Below, piece after piece: positions 1-7,070 of a DNA stretch of 12,734 bases. The stretch is from assembly GCA_023381515.1 (NCBI GenBank), contig JAMCQI010000089.1:1-12734 (forward strand), in the 5' to 3' direction. Position numbers and translations under genes: made by a program. Position 1 is the stretch's first letter. Each line of letters begins with the position of its first letter. The notes beneath the pieces are model-generated. The model made no database searches. It was not told the DNA's origin and worked only from the letters and a program-made list of their open reading frames with translations. The DNA is from Chloroflexota bacterium (GTDB lineage: Bacteria; Chloroflexota; Anaerolineae; UBA4142).

Positions 1-424
1 CCATCTCGGAAGCGAACTTGGCGTCATCCGAGGCCCACTGTTCGAGGGTGGGGATGGTCTGGAAGACGTACTTCAAGCCGCGACTGGTGATGGATCCCGC
101 GAGTGCGCTGGCGACAATGAAGGGTGTTTTGTACTTGTCGGAGATTTCGGAGGCGGGCAGTGCGACGTGGCTGTGATAAGTGCCGACCACGGCGACGACC
201 TTCTCTTGAGTGATGAGGCGCTCCATCTCGGTGTTGCCGACTTCGGCTTTGCCTTGGGTGTCGGCGTAGGCCATCTGGAGCTTGGCGCCGCCGAGGCACT
301 GGATGCCGCCGGCGTCGTTGATGTCGGCGATGGCGATATCATGGATCTTTTTGTAGGTCTGGCCGGCGGCGCCGTCGGTGCCGGTCAATGGGTAGAGGCC
401 GCCGACCTTGACGACGTCCACTTT
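1..424 (-). repeat. Second (downstream) copy of intragenic tandem repeat
   Basis: Positions 1-421 match 1174-1594 with nine mismatches, an offset of 1173 bp (391 codons). This copy encodes the N-terminal part of binding domain 2. It continues beyond the left edge, so its full length is unknown. Similarity stops sharply at the linker near 422. Confidence 0.95.
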
Positions 425-1753
425 AGTCGCTGGAGCGGATGTGGGTTGCGCCGCGGGCGCCTCGCCTCTCTTGTCCCAGCTGGGCACTGGCCAGATGGGA
501 TCGGCTACCTTGAGTTCTTTCGGCCAGATCACGGGCTGCTTACCGCCCTGGTACTGGGCGATGACGGTGCGGGCTTGTTCCAATTTGCCGGTCGAGTCGA
601 ACGAGACCTCGGGCCACTGGTAGTTCCATTTGCCGCCGGTGAACTTTGTGCGCAGCGCGGTGGCGAGCTTGTCGGGATCGGTAGAGCAGGACTTTTCCAG
701 GGCGTCCTTGAGGAGCCACATGGACGCGTAGGTCTGGCTCAAGCCGTCGATGCCGAACCCGGCCTTTTTGGCGAACGCGGCATCAAATTCGGTGCCGCCG
801 GGCAGGTTGATCATGGGGAACCAGTCGCCGGTCATGAAGATGCCTTCGGCTGCCTTGGGGCCGACGGTGCTCATATAGTTCGGATCGGAGAAGCCGCCGC
901 CGAGGTTGATGATTCCCATCTTGGGATAGTAGCCGAGTTCCTGCATCTGCCGGGTGAACAGCGGCGCATCGCCCGAGTTAGCGAGCAAGAACCAGACGTC
1001 TGGGTTCTTGGATTTGACGTTCAGGATGGTGTCCGAGAGGTCGGAAGCGCCGAACTGGTAGGTGCCGCTGTCGAGGATCTGGATATTGTTGGCTTTGAGG
1101 CCGGCTTCCCAGGCGACTTTGGTTTCGTCGCCGAAGGCGATGTTCATGACGGTGATGACGCCGGTCTTGGCGCCCATCTCGGAAGCGAACTTGGCGTCAT
1201 CCGAGGCCCACTGTTCGAGGGTGGGGATGGTCTGGAAGACGTACTTCAAGCCGCGACTGGTGATGGATCCAGCGAGTGCGCTGGCGACGATAAAGGGTGT
1301 TTTATACTTGTCGGAGATTTCGGAGGCGGGCAGTGCGACGTGGCTGTGATACGTGCCGACCACGGCGACGACCTTCTCTTGAGTGATGAGGCGCTCCATC
1401 TCGGTGTTGCCGACTTCGGCTTTGCCCTGGGTGTCGGCGTAGGCCATCTGGAGCTTGGCGCCGCCGAGGCACTGGATGCCGCCGGCGTCGTTGATGTCGG
1501 CGATGGCGATATCATGGATCTTTTTGTAGGTCTGGCCGGCAGCGCCGTCGGTGCCGGTCAACGGATAGAGGCCGCCGACCTTGACGACGTCCACCTTGGC
1601 GCCGGTGGCCGGCTGTGGTGCCGCCGTGGTTGGCTGTGCCGCCGCCGCCGTTGGCTGGGGCGCCGCCGTGGGTTGGGGCGTCGCGGCCGGCGCGACGCAT
1701 GCGGCGAGAAGCATCACCGCGATCAACGTAATGATCAAGGTTGTTGGTTTCAC
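1..1753 (-). CDS. Tandem fused ABC transporter substrate-binding lipoprotein (branched-chain amino-acid/LivJ type), 3' end outside window
   Basis: The frame is open from a GTG at 1753 to the left edge (584 codons visible). I chose GTG because AGGAGAGG lies just upstream and a lipoprotein signal peptide follows: a hydrophobic stretch, then LLAAC with the lipid-acceptor Cys at residue 19. An Ala/Pro/Thr/Gln-rich linker (about 20-52) leads to a type I periplasmic binding domain (Peripla_BP_6-like) starting near residue 53 (VVKVGGLYPLTG, later IADINDAGGI). This family captures amino acids or similar solutes outside the membrane and delivers them to LivHMGF-type permeases. Near residue 430 a second Pro/Ala linker (APAAQPTSAPAT) leads straight into a second copy of the same domain from residue 444, without its own signal peptide or lipobox. 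The two copies are exactly 391 codons apart. One domain is usual for this family, so the complete protein would be about twice normal length. The substrate cannot be told. The permease and ATPase genes are not in the window and may lie to the left. Confidence 0.9.
   Translation of the reverse strand, partial: MKPTTLIITLIAVMLLAACVAPAATPQPTAAPQPTAAAAQPTTAAPQPATGAKVDVVKVGGLYPLTGTDGAAGQTYKKIHDIAIADINDAGGIQCLGGAKLQMAYADTQGKAEVGNTEMERLITQEKVVAVVGTYHSHVALPASEISDKYKTPFIVASALAGSITSRGLKYVFQTIPTLEQWASDDAKFASEMGAKTGVITVMNIAFGDETKVAWEAGLKANNIQILDSGTYQFGASDLSDTILNVKSKNPDVWFLLANSGDAPLFTRQMQELGYYPKMGIINLGGGFSDPNYMSTVGPKAAEGIFMTGDWFPMINLPGGTEFDAAFAKKAGFGIDGLSQTYASMWLLKDALEKSCSTDPDKLATALRTKFTGGKWNYQWPEVSFDSTGKLEQARTVIAQYQGGKQPVIWPKELKVADPIWPVPSWDKRGEAPAAQPTSAPATKVDVVKVGGLYPLTGTDGAAGQTYKKIHDIAIADINDAGGIQCLGGAKLQMAYADTQGKAEVGNTEMERLITQEKVVAVVGTYHSHVALPASEISDKYKTPFIVASALAGSITSRGLKYVFQTIPTLEQWASDDAKFASEM
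1174..1597 (-). repeat. First (upstream) copy of intragenic tandem repeat
   Basis: This is the partner of the repeat at 1-424 and encodes the N-terminal part of binding domain 1. All nine differences between the copies are synonymous. Similarity ends at the Ala/Pro linker that follows the lipobox cysteine. Confidence 0.95.
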
Positions 1754-2059
1754 GATTCCTCTCCTCCTGCACTGGGGTTGATTGGACCTAGCCTGCAATT
1801 GACTTACGCCGTCAAATGTTCCGCCGCTTGGCAGCAAATGTGGGATTCCACCTCCCTTCGTCACGTGGAATTGCCTTGATCGCGCCAGACCAACGTTCGT
1901 GCCAAGAACTTGTTGTCGCTTGTGACCTATCCCGGCGTCCCGCGCACCAGATAAAACCCCATTGACTACAACATGTTCGAGTATCCAACCCTCGCGCTCC
2001 CGCTCGGCGATCCTGGTCCCTCGCCCGATGCCCCCGGAAAAACAAGACGACCACGCTCA

Positions 2060-2076
2060 GGACCAATCTTTGGTCC
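2060..2076. repeat. Perfect inverted repeat in the leader region
   Basis: GGACCAA, three bases, TTGGTCC form a perfect 7-bp stem with a 3-base loop. On the minus strand a T-rich run follows about 15 nt later, too far for a classical intrinsic terminator. It may be a leader hairpin. Confidence 0.45.
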
Positions 2077-2229
2077 ATCTTGCGCGGTCGTCACAGTTTC
2101 CAAGAGGCCCGTGGAGCGTGCGGGCTGCACGTCACGGTATAGCTAAAGCCGAATGCGTGGCTAGTGCGTCACGCAATTCTCCTCTACGCTCGATTGGGTG
2201 GTGGTTTTGAACTGTACTTTCCGACGGTT

Positions 2230-2258
2230 CTCGTTCGGGGCAGTATGAAACGAACGAG
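2230..2258. repeat. Inverted repeat CTCGTTCG/CGAACGAG
   Basis: Two perfect 8-bp arms (2230-2237 and 2251-2258) are separated by 13 bases and followed on the plus strand by TTTT. It could act as a weak plus-strand terminator or a leader structure on the minus strand. No plus-strand gene ends here. Confidence 0.35.
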
Positions 2259-2442
2259 TTTTGGACGGAGTGTCGCCGAGGATGGCGGCGACATTCGTGG
2301 TGGCAACGGAGTACACACGGATTCACGTCGACGTGCCGTGTGCAAATCAAGATGTGACCAGGTTCGGAGAAGCAAGCCGAATCTCCACTGCGCCATTGCA
2401 CGCAAATCCGGTTACTTGTACTGACTCGTCAGGTGCACTGTC

Positions 2443-2461
2443 GGTATAACCATCGTATACC
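2443..2461 (-). promoter_or_regulatory. Candidate GntR-type operator (GGTATA boxes) at the binding-protein promoter
   Basis: Read on the minus strand, GGTATA starts 6 nt after the -10 box and a near-copy, GTTATA, starts 11 bp later. The same bases form an inverted repeat, GGTATA-N7-TATACC (2443-2448 and 2456-2461). The element covers the expected transcription start, a position suited to repression. The same box lies 6 nt after the -10 of the gntR promoter and occurs three times before the aminotransferase. NanR, a known GntR/FCD regulator of E. coli, binds repeated GGTATA. That this window's GntR protein binds here is inference. Confidence 0.6.
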
Positions 2462-2467
2462 GGAGAA

Positions 2468-2495
2468 ATTATAGCACCATTCAGCAGCCTGTCAA
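2468..2495 (-). promoter_or_regulatory. Sigma70-type promoter for the binding-protein gene
   Basis: On the minus strand a consensus TTGACA (2495-2490), a 16-nt spacer and a consensus TATAAT (2473-2468) are present. The only minus-strand gene downstream is the binding protein at 1753. The layout (spacer length, operator 6 nt after the -10, conserved upstream box) is the same as at the gntR promoter. Confidence 0.75.
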
Positions 2496-2519
2496 TGACA
2501 TCCTGGTCAAAATCTGGTC
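2489..2519 (-). promoter_or_regulatory. Conserved box over and upstream of the -35 (copy 1)
   Basis: This 31-bp block matches 7886-7916 at 26 of 31 positions. It includes the -35 TTGACA and, 16 bp further upstream, ATTTTGACCA. Conservation beyond the core promoter suggests a second regulator site or a shared origin of both promoters. Confidence 0.5.
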
Positions 2520-2637
2520 AGGGCGTCATCAACTTGGTCGCGCGTCGACGACCGCGCTGCACTTTTCGCGGGCGCCGATGGCGGTATTGCCCAGAAGCGA
2601 GCATCTTTCGCACTACTGCGTGGGCCGTGGCCGGGAG

Positions 2638-2684
2638 GTGATGCCGAGCCAGATTGAAAGGCGCGTTCGACTGGCCGGCATCAC
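2638..2684. repeat. Strong hairpin downstream of asnA
   Basis: GTGATGCCGAGCCAG (2638-2652) pairs with CTGGCCGGCATCAC (2671-2684) over 14 base pairs with one bulged A and an 18-nt loop. It starts about 35 nt after the asnA stop on the transcribed (minus) strand. No U-tract follows, so it is not a classical intrinsic terminator. It could protect the mRNA 3' end or help termination. Confidence 0.5.
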
Positions 2685-2718
2685 TGTAATGGAGACCGTA
2701 ACCGCTCCCGGGCGTCAC

Positions 2719-3849
2719 TTATTCCAACACAAAGATGTTCTTCTTGGCGCAAATGTCTTTTAGGATCTTGGGCCACACGCTGACGGTGACCTCTCCCAGA
2801 TGGGCTTTGCGGAGCAGGTACATCTGAGTGCGTGACTGCCCAATGCCGCCGCCTATGCTGAGAGGGATCGTCCCGTTCACGATGCCCTGGTGATAAGGCA
2901 TTTTGAGCATATCGAGCTGATGGGTCATTTCCAGCTGCTTCTTGAGCGTCTCGGCATTGACTCGGATTCCCATCGACGTCAATTCGTGCCGGCGCCGGGT
3001 AACGGAGTTCCAAACGAGAATGTCTCCGTTGAGGCCATGCATCGACCGACCGTCGTCCGACTTTGTTTCCGTGACCCAGTCGTCGTAGTCGGCTGCCCTC
3101 ATTTCGTGCGGGTAGCCGTCTTTGAGCGTCCAGCCGATGCCGATGATGAAGACCGCTGGATATTTTTGAAGGACCATCGTCTCGCGCTGCTTGCGCGGCA
3201 GATCTGGATACATGTCGAGGATCTCTTCGGCGTGAAGAAACGTGAGCTCATCCGGCAGGTTCGGGTACTTGTCTGTCTTGAGTTTCGGGAACTCTTGCTG
3301 GGCGAAGGTTTCCGCGCCTTTGAGCACTCGCCAGATCCTTCTCACAATGTCCTTCAAGAAGGCGAGATTGCGCTGTTCTGGCGTGATGACCCGTTCCCAG
3401 TCCCACTGGTCTACGTAACAACTGTGGTCATGGTCGAGGAAGTAGTCTTTGCGTACGGCTCGCATGTCCGTGCACAAGCCCTCGCCCGCCTTCATCTCGA
3501 ATTGCTTAAGGGCGGGTCGCTTCCATTTGGTTGCCGCTTGGACGACCTGCGCGTCGATCGGATGTACGTTGCGGTCATTGGAGATGTGAAACTGAATCGG
3601 CGTTCGTGATCCGTCGCGGTCCAGCATGTCGTTCACGCCGCTCTCGCAGTCGACGATGAGGGGAACGGCGACCATCTGCAGATTGAGTTCCTTGCACAGA
3701 TTCACTTCGATGTAGTTCTTGACCGCGAGAATCGCGCGTTGTGTCTCTTTTCGGTCCAGCAGGGAACCGTAGTCGTTCGGCAGGATCTTTTCGACCTCTT
3801 CGTAGGTCCCGATGCCGGGACCGGCCAGATCGGCTTTCTTGTCTAGCAT
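2719..3849 (-). CDS. asnA: Aspartate--ammonia ligase (asparagine synthetase A)
   Basis: The protein (376 aa) makes asparagine from aspartate, ammonia and ATP in the cytoplasm, with release of AMP and pyrophosphate. It has a class II aminoacyl-tRNA-synthetase-like fold. Family signatures run in order: a KWKRPAL segment near 108, EGLCTDMRAVR near 123-133, VDQWDWERV at 146-154, the DYDDW segment near 254-258, GLNGDILVWN at 272-281, SSMGIRVD-like TSMGIRVN at 291-298, and the C-terminal GGGIGQSR at 333-340. It is about 45 residues longer than the 330-aa E. coli enzyme, with the extra length mainly at the N-terminus and in a mid-protein insert near 185-200. The ATG at 3849 has GGGGAG a few bases upstream. 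It is the last gene of an apparent operon with pckA (129-bp gap) and the aminotransferase. A strong hairpin follows the stop. Confidence 0.95.
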   Translation of the reverse strand: MLDKKADLAGPGIGTYEEVEKILPNDYGSLLDRKETQRAILAVKNYIEVNLCKELNLQMVAVPLIVDCESGVNDMLDRDGSRTPIQFHISNDRNVHPIDAQVVQAATKWKRPALKQFEMKAGEGLCTDMRAVRKDYFLDHDHSCYVDQWDWERVITPEQRNLAFLKDIVRRIWRVLKGAETFAQQEFPKLKTDKYPNLPDELTFLHAEEILDMYPDLPRKQRETMVLQKYPAVFIIGIGWTLKDGYPHEMRAADYDDWVTETKSDDGRSMHGLNGDILVWNSVTRRRHELTSMGIRVNAETLKKQLEMTHQLDMLKMPYHQGIVNGTIPLSIGGGIGQSRTQMYLLRKAHLGEVTVSVWPKILKDICAKKNIFVLE

Positions 3850-3978
3850 TTTCTCTCCCCTTTAAGATTGTCTCGGTACGTCGTCGTCCGTCTGAATTCG
3901 TGTCGGCCAGTGTCCTCCTCCTTCGTTGGAATGAGTAATCGGGCAATTGCGGTGACAAGCCATTTGCGGCCCCCGGCC

Positions 3979-5619
3979 TCACAGGTGGGGCCCTGCGTCA
4001 ACCACCACGGCGGGAACGCCGTTTTGGAATCGAGCGAAATTGTCGATAAAGCGCGAGACCAATCCCCGGTATCGCTGTAGGTACGCGTCCCGGTTCGGCC
4101 ACGCGTGGGCCGGGTTCAGGACGCCGCTCGGAACGTCGGGGCATGTTTTGGGAATCTCAAAGCCGAACAGGGGGTCGACGGCGTATTCGGCGTGGAGGAG
4201 ATCGCCGGAGAGAGCGGCATTCAACATGGCCCGCGAGTATCGAATGCTGATGCGCTCGCCCACGCCGTACGGCCCCCCGATCCAGCCGGTGTTGATCAAC
4301 CAACACGTCACGCCGTAGCGCACGATCTTTCTGTAAAGCAGTTCGGCGTAGACGGAAGGATGATGCACCATGAACGGGCCGCCAAAACACGTGCTGAATG
4401 TGATTTCCGGCTCGCTGTCGGGCCCGTCCTCCGTGCCGGCAAGCTTGGAGGTGTAGCCGGAAATGAACTGGTAGACTGCCTGCGCTGGCGTCAGTCGCGC
4501 GATGGGAGGCATCGCGCCGGACGCGTCGCACGTCAGCAGGACGACGTTCTTTGGGTGTCCTCCGCGCTTGGCGGAGAGCGCGTTCCCGATGTATTCCAGC
4601 GGGTACGAGGCGCGAGAGTTTTCGGTGATCGACCCGTCGTCGAGGTCGATTACGCGCGTGACCGGATCGCAGACGACGTTTTCTAGCAGCGTTCCAAAGC
4701 GGCGCGTCGCCGCGCAGATCTGCGGTGTTGCGTCCGACGATAGTCGATGCACCTTGGAGTAGCAGCCGCCTTCAAGGTTGAAAACGCCATTGTCGCTCCA
4801 ACCGTGCTCGTCGTCTCCGATCAGTGCGCGCCGCGGGTCGGCGCAAAGCGTCGTTCTGCCGGTACCGGGTAGGCCGAAGAAAACCGCGACGTCGCCGCCG
4901 GGACCCTGGTTTGCCGAGCAGTGCATCGGCATCACGCCCTGCAAGGGCAAGCAATAGTTGAGGTTCGTAAACACCGACCTCTTTATTTCGCCAGCGTAGG
5001 CCGTATTCCCGATCAGGCAAAGGCCCTGGTCGAATCGCAACGCGACGAAGGTGTTCGTCGCCGTTTGGTCGATTTGGGGGATACTTTTGAAGGATGGAGC
5101 GACAATCACGGTGAACTCAGGGATGTGCAAGCGGTACTCTTCGTCTGTCTTGGGAAGCAGGAACATGTTGCGGGCGAACAGCGAGTGCCACGCCAGCTCG
5201 GCGACGATCCGAATCGGCACCCGGTATTCTGGGTCCGCGCCGAGATAACAATCCTGAACGAACACGTCGCGACCCTGGAAGAATCCTTGCACGCGATTGA
5301 ACAGCCCGTCGAATCCGTCGGGCGCGAACGGGCGATTGTGCTGTCCCCACCACACCGCGTTTTCCGACGTCGCCTCGCGCACGATGGTCTTGTCGCTCGG
5401 CGAGCGGCCGGTGTGACATCCGGTCCGCACGACGAGCGGGCCCTGGTGGCTGATCTGCGCCTCGCTGCGAAAGACGACCTCTTCGTAGAGCGCTTCGGTT
5501 GGCAGGTTCCAGTAGGTCTGCCTGAGATTCGTCAACCCGACGTTGTCCAGTCCATAATCGCTCTTGAACGCGGCGGCCTGTGCCTGCGCCGGGCTCTTGA
5601 TGTCAAGCAGGTTGTTCAT
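3979..5619 (-). CDS. pckA: ATP-type phosphoenolpyruvate carboxykinase homologue with altered active-site residues
   Basis: The protein (546 aa) aligns over its whole length with ATP-dependent PEP carboxykinase (E. coli 540 aa), which interconverts oxaloacetate + ATP and PEP + CO2 + ADP in the cytoplasm. Clear motifs are HTGRSPSDK (69-77, substrate Arg72), FVQDCYLGADPEYR (120-133), YAGEIKR (208-214), MPMHCSAN (230-237, His233), IGDDEHGW (267-274, metal ligand Asp270), NSRASYP (Arg equivalent to Arg333) and GERISI. Three normally conserved positions are changed: the Lys213 equivalent is Arg214 (AGG), Ser250 is Pro251 (CCC) and the P-loop Lys254 is Arg255 (AGA), giving GLPGTGRTT instead of GLSGTGKTT. 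The rest is intact with no frameshift, so the gene looks maintained. Activity may be reduced, altered or lost. The ATG follows GAGGT and lies 18 bp after the aminotransferase stop, which implies cotranscription. Confidence 0.9.
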   Translation of the reverse strand: MNNLLDIKSPAQAQAAAFKSDYGLDNVGLTNLRQTYWNLPTEALYEEVVFRSEAQISHQGPLVVRTGCHTGRSPSDKTIVREATSENAVWWGQHNRPFAPDGFDGLFNRVQGFFQGRDVFVQDCYLGADPEYRVPIRIVAELAWHSLFARNMFLLPKTDEEYRLHIPEFTVIVAPSFKSIPQIDQTATNTFVALRFDQGLCLIGNTAYAGEIKRSVFTNLNYCLPLQGVMPMHCSANQGPGGDVAVFFGLPGTGRTTLCADPRRALIGDDEHGWSDNGVFNLEGGCYSKVHRLSSDATPQICAATRRFGTLLENVVCDPVTRVIDLDDGSITENSRASYPLEYIGNALSAKRGGHPKNVVLLTCDASGAMPPIARLTPAQAVYQFISGYTSKLAGTEDGPDSEPEITFSTCFGGPFMVHHPSVYAELLYRKIVRYGVTCWLINTGWIGGPYGVGERISIRYSRAMLNAALSGDLLHAEYAVDPLFGFEIPKTCPDVPSGVLNPAHAWPNRDAYLQRYRGLVSRFIDNFARFQNGVPAVVVDAGPHL

Positions 5620-5637
5620 CGCGTGACCTCGGTCCTG

Positions 5638-6855
5638 TTATGCCCAATCCCTGACTCGCTTCTGATCGCCGATGTAGATTTCGTCCGGAGATTTGGCGTC
5701 CAGCGCCCATCGGATGCGTGCGATCCCTTCCGTCACGTCCTTGACCGAACCGGCATAGCTCAGGCGCAGGTGGCCTTCCATACCGAATTCTCTTCCCGGC
5801 ACCGTGACGACCAAGGCGCGCTCGAGCAGCCTATTTGACAAAGCAACCGAGTCCCGCTCATAGGCGGCAAAGTCCGGCAGGCAGTAGAACGTGCCTTCCG
5901 GCCGGGCGCACCGGACGCCGCTCAGGGTGCTCAACTTTTGCAGCATGAGGTCACGATTGTTCTGGATGGCGAGGCGCAGGTTCTCGACGATGTTCTGGGG
6001 GCCGACGAGAGCGCCTTCCGCCGCGGTTTGGAGAAACGGCGACGTGCATGTGGTGACCTGACTCTGCACGTTCGTCATCACCTGTACGAGCCGGCGTGGG
6101 GCGATCGCCCAGCCGATCCGAAATCCCGTCATCCCGTACAGCTTGGCGACGCCGTTGACCACGATGACTCGAGAGTCCTCGATGTCCTTTTGCGTGAATT
6201 GATAGGCGCGCGCCGCGCGTTTTCCGTCGAATACGAGCTTGTGATAGATGTCGTCCATGACGAGGTAGATTCCCTTGCGCTCGCAAAGGTCGACGATCCG
6301 GGAGACGAAATCGTCCGAGTAGATGATGCCGGAAGGATTGTTCGGGCTGTTGACGATGATCGCCTTTGTGGACGACGTGATCGCGCGTTCGACCTCCTCG
6401 AACCGCGGGCGAACCGTGCCGTCCTCTGGCGTCACAATGACCGGCACGCCGTAGCACATCTTTACCATTTCGGGGTAGCTCACCCAGTAGGGCGCCAGTA
6501 TGACGACCTCTTCCTGTGGATTGAGAATGGAATAGAGTATGTTGAAGAGCGCTTGCTTGGCGCCGGCGGAGACGATGACGTTCTCAGGGGCGACGCATTT
6601 GTCATAGTTCTCTTCGGTATAGCGGATGATGGCCTTTTTGAGCGATGGGAGGCCATCCGTGGGCGCGTATTTGATGTCTCCCGAGTTCAACTTCGAGGCG
6701 GCGCCGAGGATGGCGGTCATTGGCGCGCGATTCTTCGGCTCGCCGATACCAAGGTGGATGACGGCCTCCCCGCGCTCGCGCAAGAGGCGCGCCTGTTCGT
6801 TCAGTCTGAGTGTCGGCGATTCTGCGATCGAATCTGCCAGCCTGCTAATGCTCAT
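5638..6855 (-). CDS. Class I/II pyridoxal-phosphate aminotransferase, probably aspartate aminotransferase
   Basis: The protein (405 aa) is a fold-type I aminotransferase, which moves an amino group between an amino acid and a 2-oxo acid, typically aspartate and 2-oxoglutarate. Visible signatures are GIGEPKNRAP (36-45), KYAPTDGLPSLKKAI near 62-76, NSPNNPSG (169-176), DDIYHKLVFDG (201-211) with the Tyr that contacts PLP, the PLP-binding Lys238 in AKLYGMTGFRIGW (237-249), and the carboxylate-binding Arg364 in LRLSYAG. I chose the ATG at 6855 because GAGGT lies 5 nt upstream and MSISRLADSI is the usual N-terminus. An upstream TTG at 7008 would put the start inside the operator repeats and add unlikely sequence. 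Aspartate specificity is supported by family resemblance and by neighbouring asnA and pckA. Other acceptors such as aromatic or branched-chain acids are possible. It is the first gene of the operon. Confidence 0.88.
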   Translation of the reverse strand: MSISRLADSIAESPTLRLNEQARLLRERGEAVIHLGIGEPKNRAPMTAILGAASKLNSGDIKYAPTDGLPSLKKAIIRYTEENYDKCVAPENVIVSAGAKQALFNILYSILNPQEEVVILAPYWVSYPEMVKMCYGVPVIVTPEDGTVRPRFEEVERAITSSTKAIIVNSPNNPSGIIYSDDFVSRIVDLCERKGIYLVMDDIYHKLVFDGKRAARAYQFTQKDIEDSRVIVVNGVAKLYGMTGFRIGWAIAPRRLVQVMTNVQSQVTTCTSPFLQTAAEGALVGPQNIVENLRLAIQNNRDLMLQKLSTLSGVRCARPEGTFYCLPDFAAYERDSVALSNRLLERALVVTVPGREFGMEGHLRLSYAGSVKDVTEGIARIRWALDAKSPDEIYIGDQKRVRDWA

Positions 6856-6974
6856 GTCGTACCTCGCAGTGCTCCTCTGAGCCGAATCGCCATTCCGGCT
6901 ATTGGGCGGAGCGGCCGAGCAACCGTTGCGCGGCGCGTATGCCGCGCTCTCGCTCAAAGAAACACCCTCAGTTT

Positions 6975-7002
6975 GGTATAATAGTGGTATATCAACGGTA
7001 TA
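6975..7002 (-). promoter_or_regulatory. Triple GGTATA operator before the aminotransferase operon
   Basis: GGTATA occurs three times on the plus strand at 6975, 6986 and 6997, exactly 11 bp apart with 5-bp spacers, so all three face the same side of the helix. The array lies between the gntR stop and the aminotransferase ATG, about 120 bp before that start. The operon promoter must overlap or adjoin it. A minus-strand TATTAT (6983-6978) with TTGTCG upstream is a poor match with a 19-nt spacer, so I do not assign the promoter. The box is shared with the gntR and binding-protein promoters. Confidence 0.65.
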
Positions 7003-7070
7003 CGACAAGAACGAAAAAAAACAAAAATCGTTGCGACAAATAGGGCGAGGCGGGCGGCCTGCGCGGCGAT

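Larger units (their letters stand above)
1754..2437 (-). other. Long gene-free stretch, probable leader of the binding-protein gene
   Basis: About 700 bp separate the predicted promoter (2468-2495, minus) from the GTG at 1753. Short open frames occur on both strands, but none has a convincing ribosome-binding site or recognisable protein. Two inverted repeats are visible (2060-2076 and 2230-2258). The stretch could be a long 5' untranslated region or hold an unrecognised small gene or RNA. A second promoter nearer the gene is possible, but I find no strong one. Confidence 0.4.

Noticed and set aside
167..1879. 570-codon plus-strand open frame
   Set aside because: It lies antisense to the binding-protein gene, has two near-identical halves only because the real gene is duplicated, and its translation matches no known family. 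The minus strand has a signal peptide, ribosome site and recognisable domains.
2518..2718. 66-codon minus-strand frame right after asnA
   Set aside because: The Arg-rich tail looks superficially protein-like, but it has no homology I recognise, overlaps the hairpin at 2638-2684, and runs into the conserved promoter box.
2890..3609. 239-codon plus-strand frame
   Set aside because: It is the antisense shadow of asnA, whose minus-strand product has all family motifs.
4921..5838. 305-codon plus-strand frame
   Set aside because: It is antisense to pckA and the start of the aminotransferase region, with no recognisable protein.
5938..6981. 347-codon plus-strand frame
   Set aside because: It is antisense to the aminotransferase and Asp/Arg/Val-rich, typical of shadow frames in GC-rich DNA.
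6856..7008. Longer aminotransferase starting at TTG 7008
   Set aside because: It would run through the GGTATA operator array and has no ribosome site; the ATG at 6855 has GAGGT at proper distance and a family-like N-terminus.
7011..7035. A/T-rich stretch after gntR as an intrinsic terminator
   Set aside because: The only inverted repeat there is 5 bp (AACGA/TCGTT) with the T-run in its loop, so it does not have terminator architecture.
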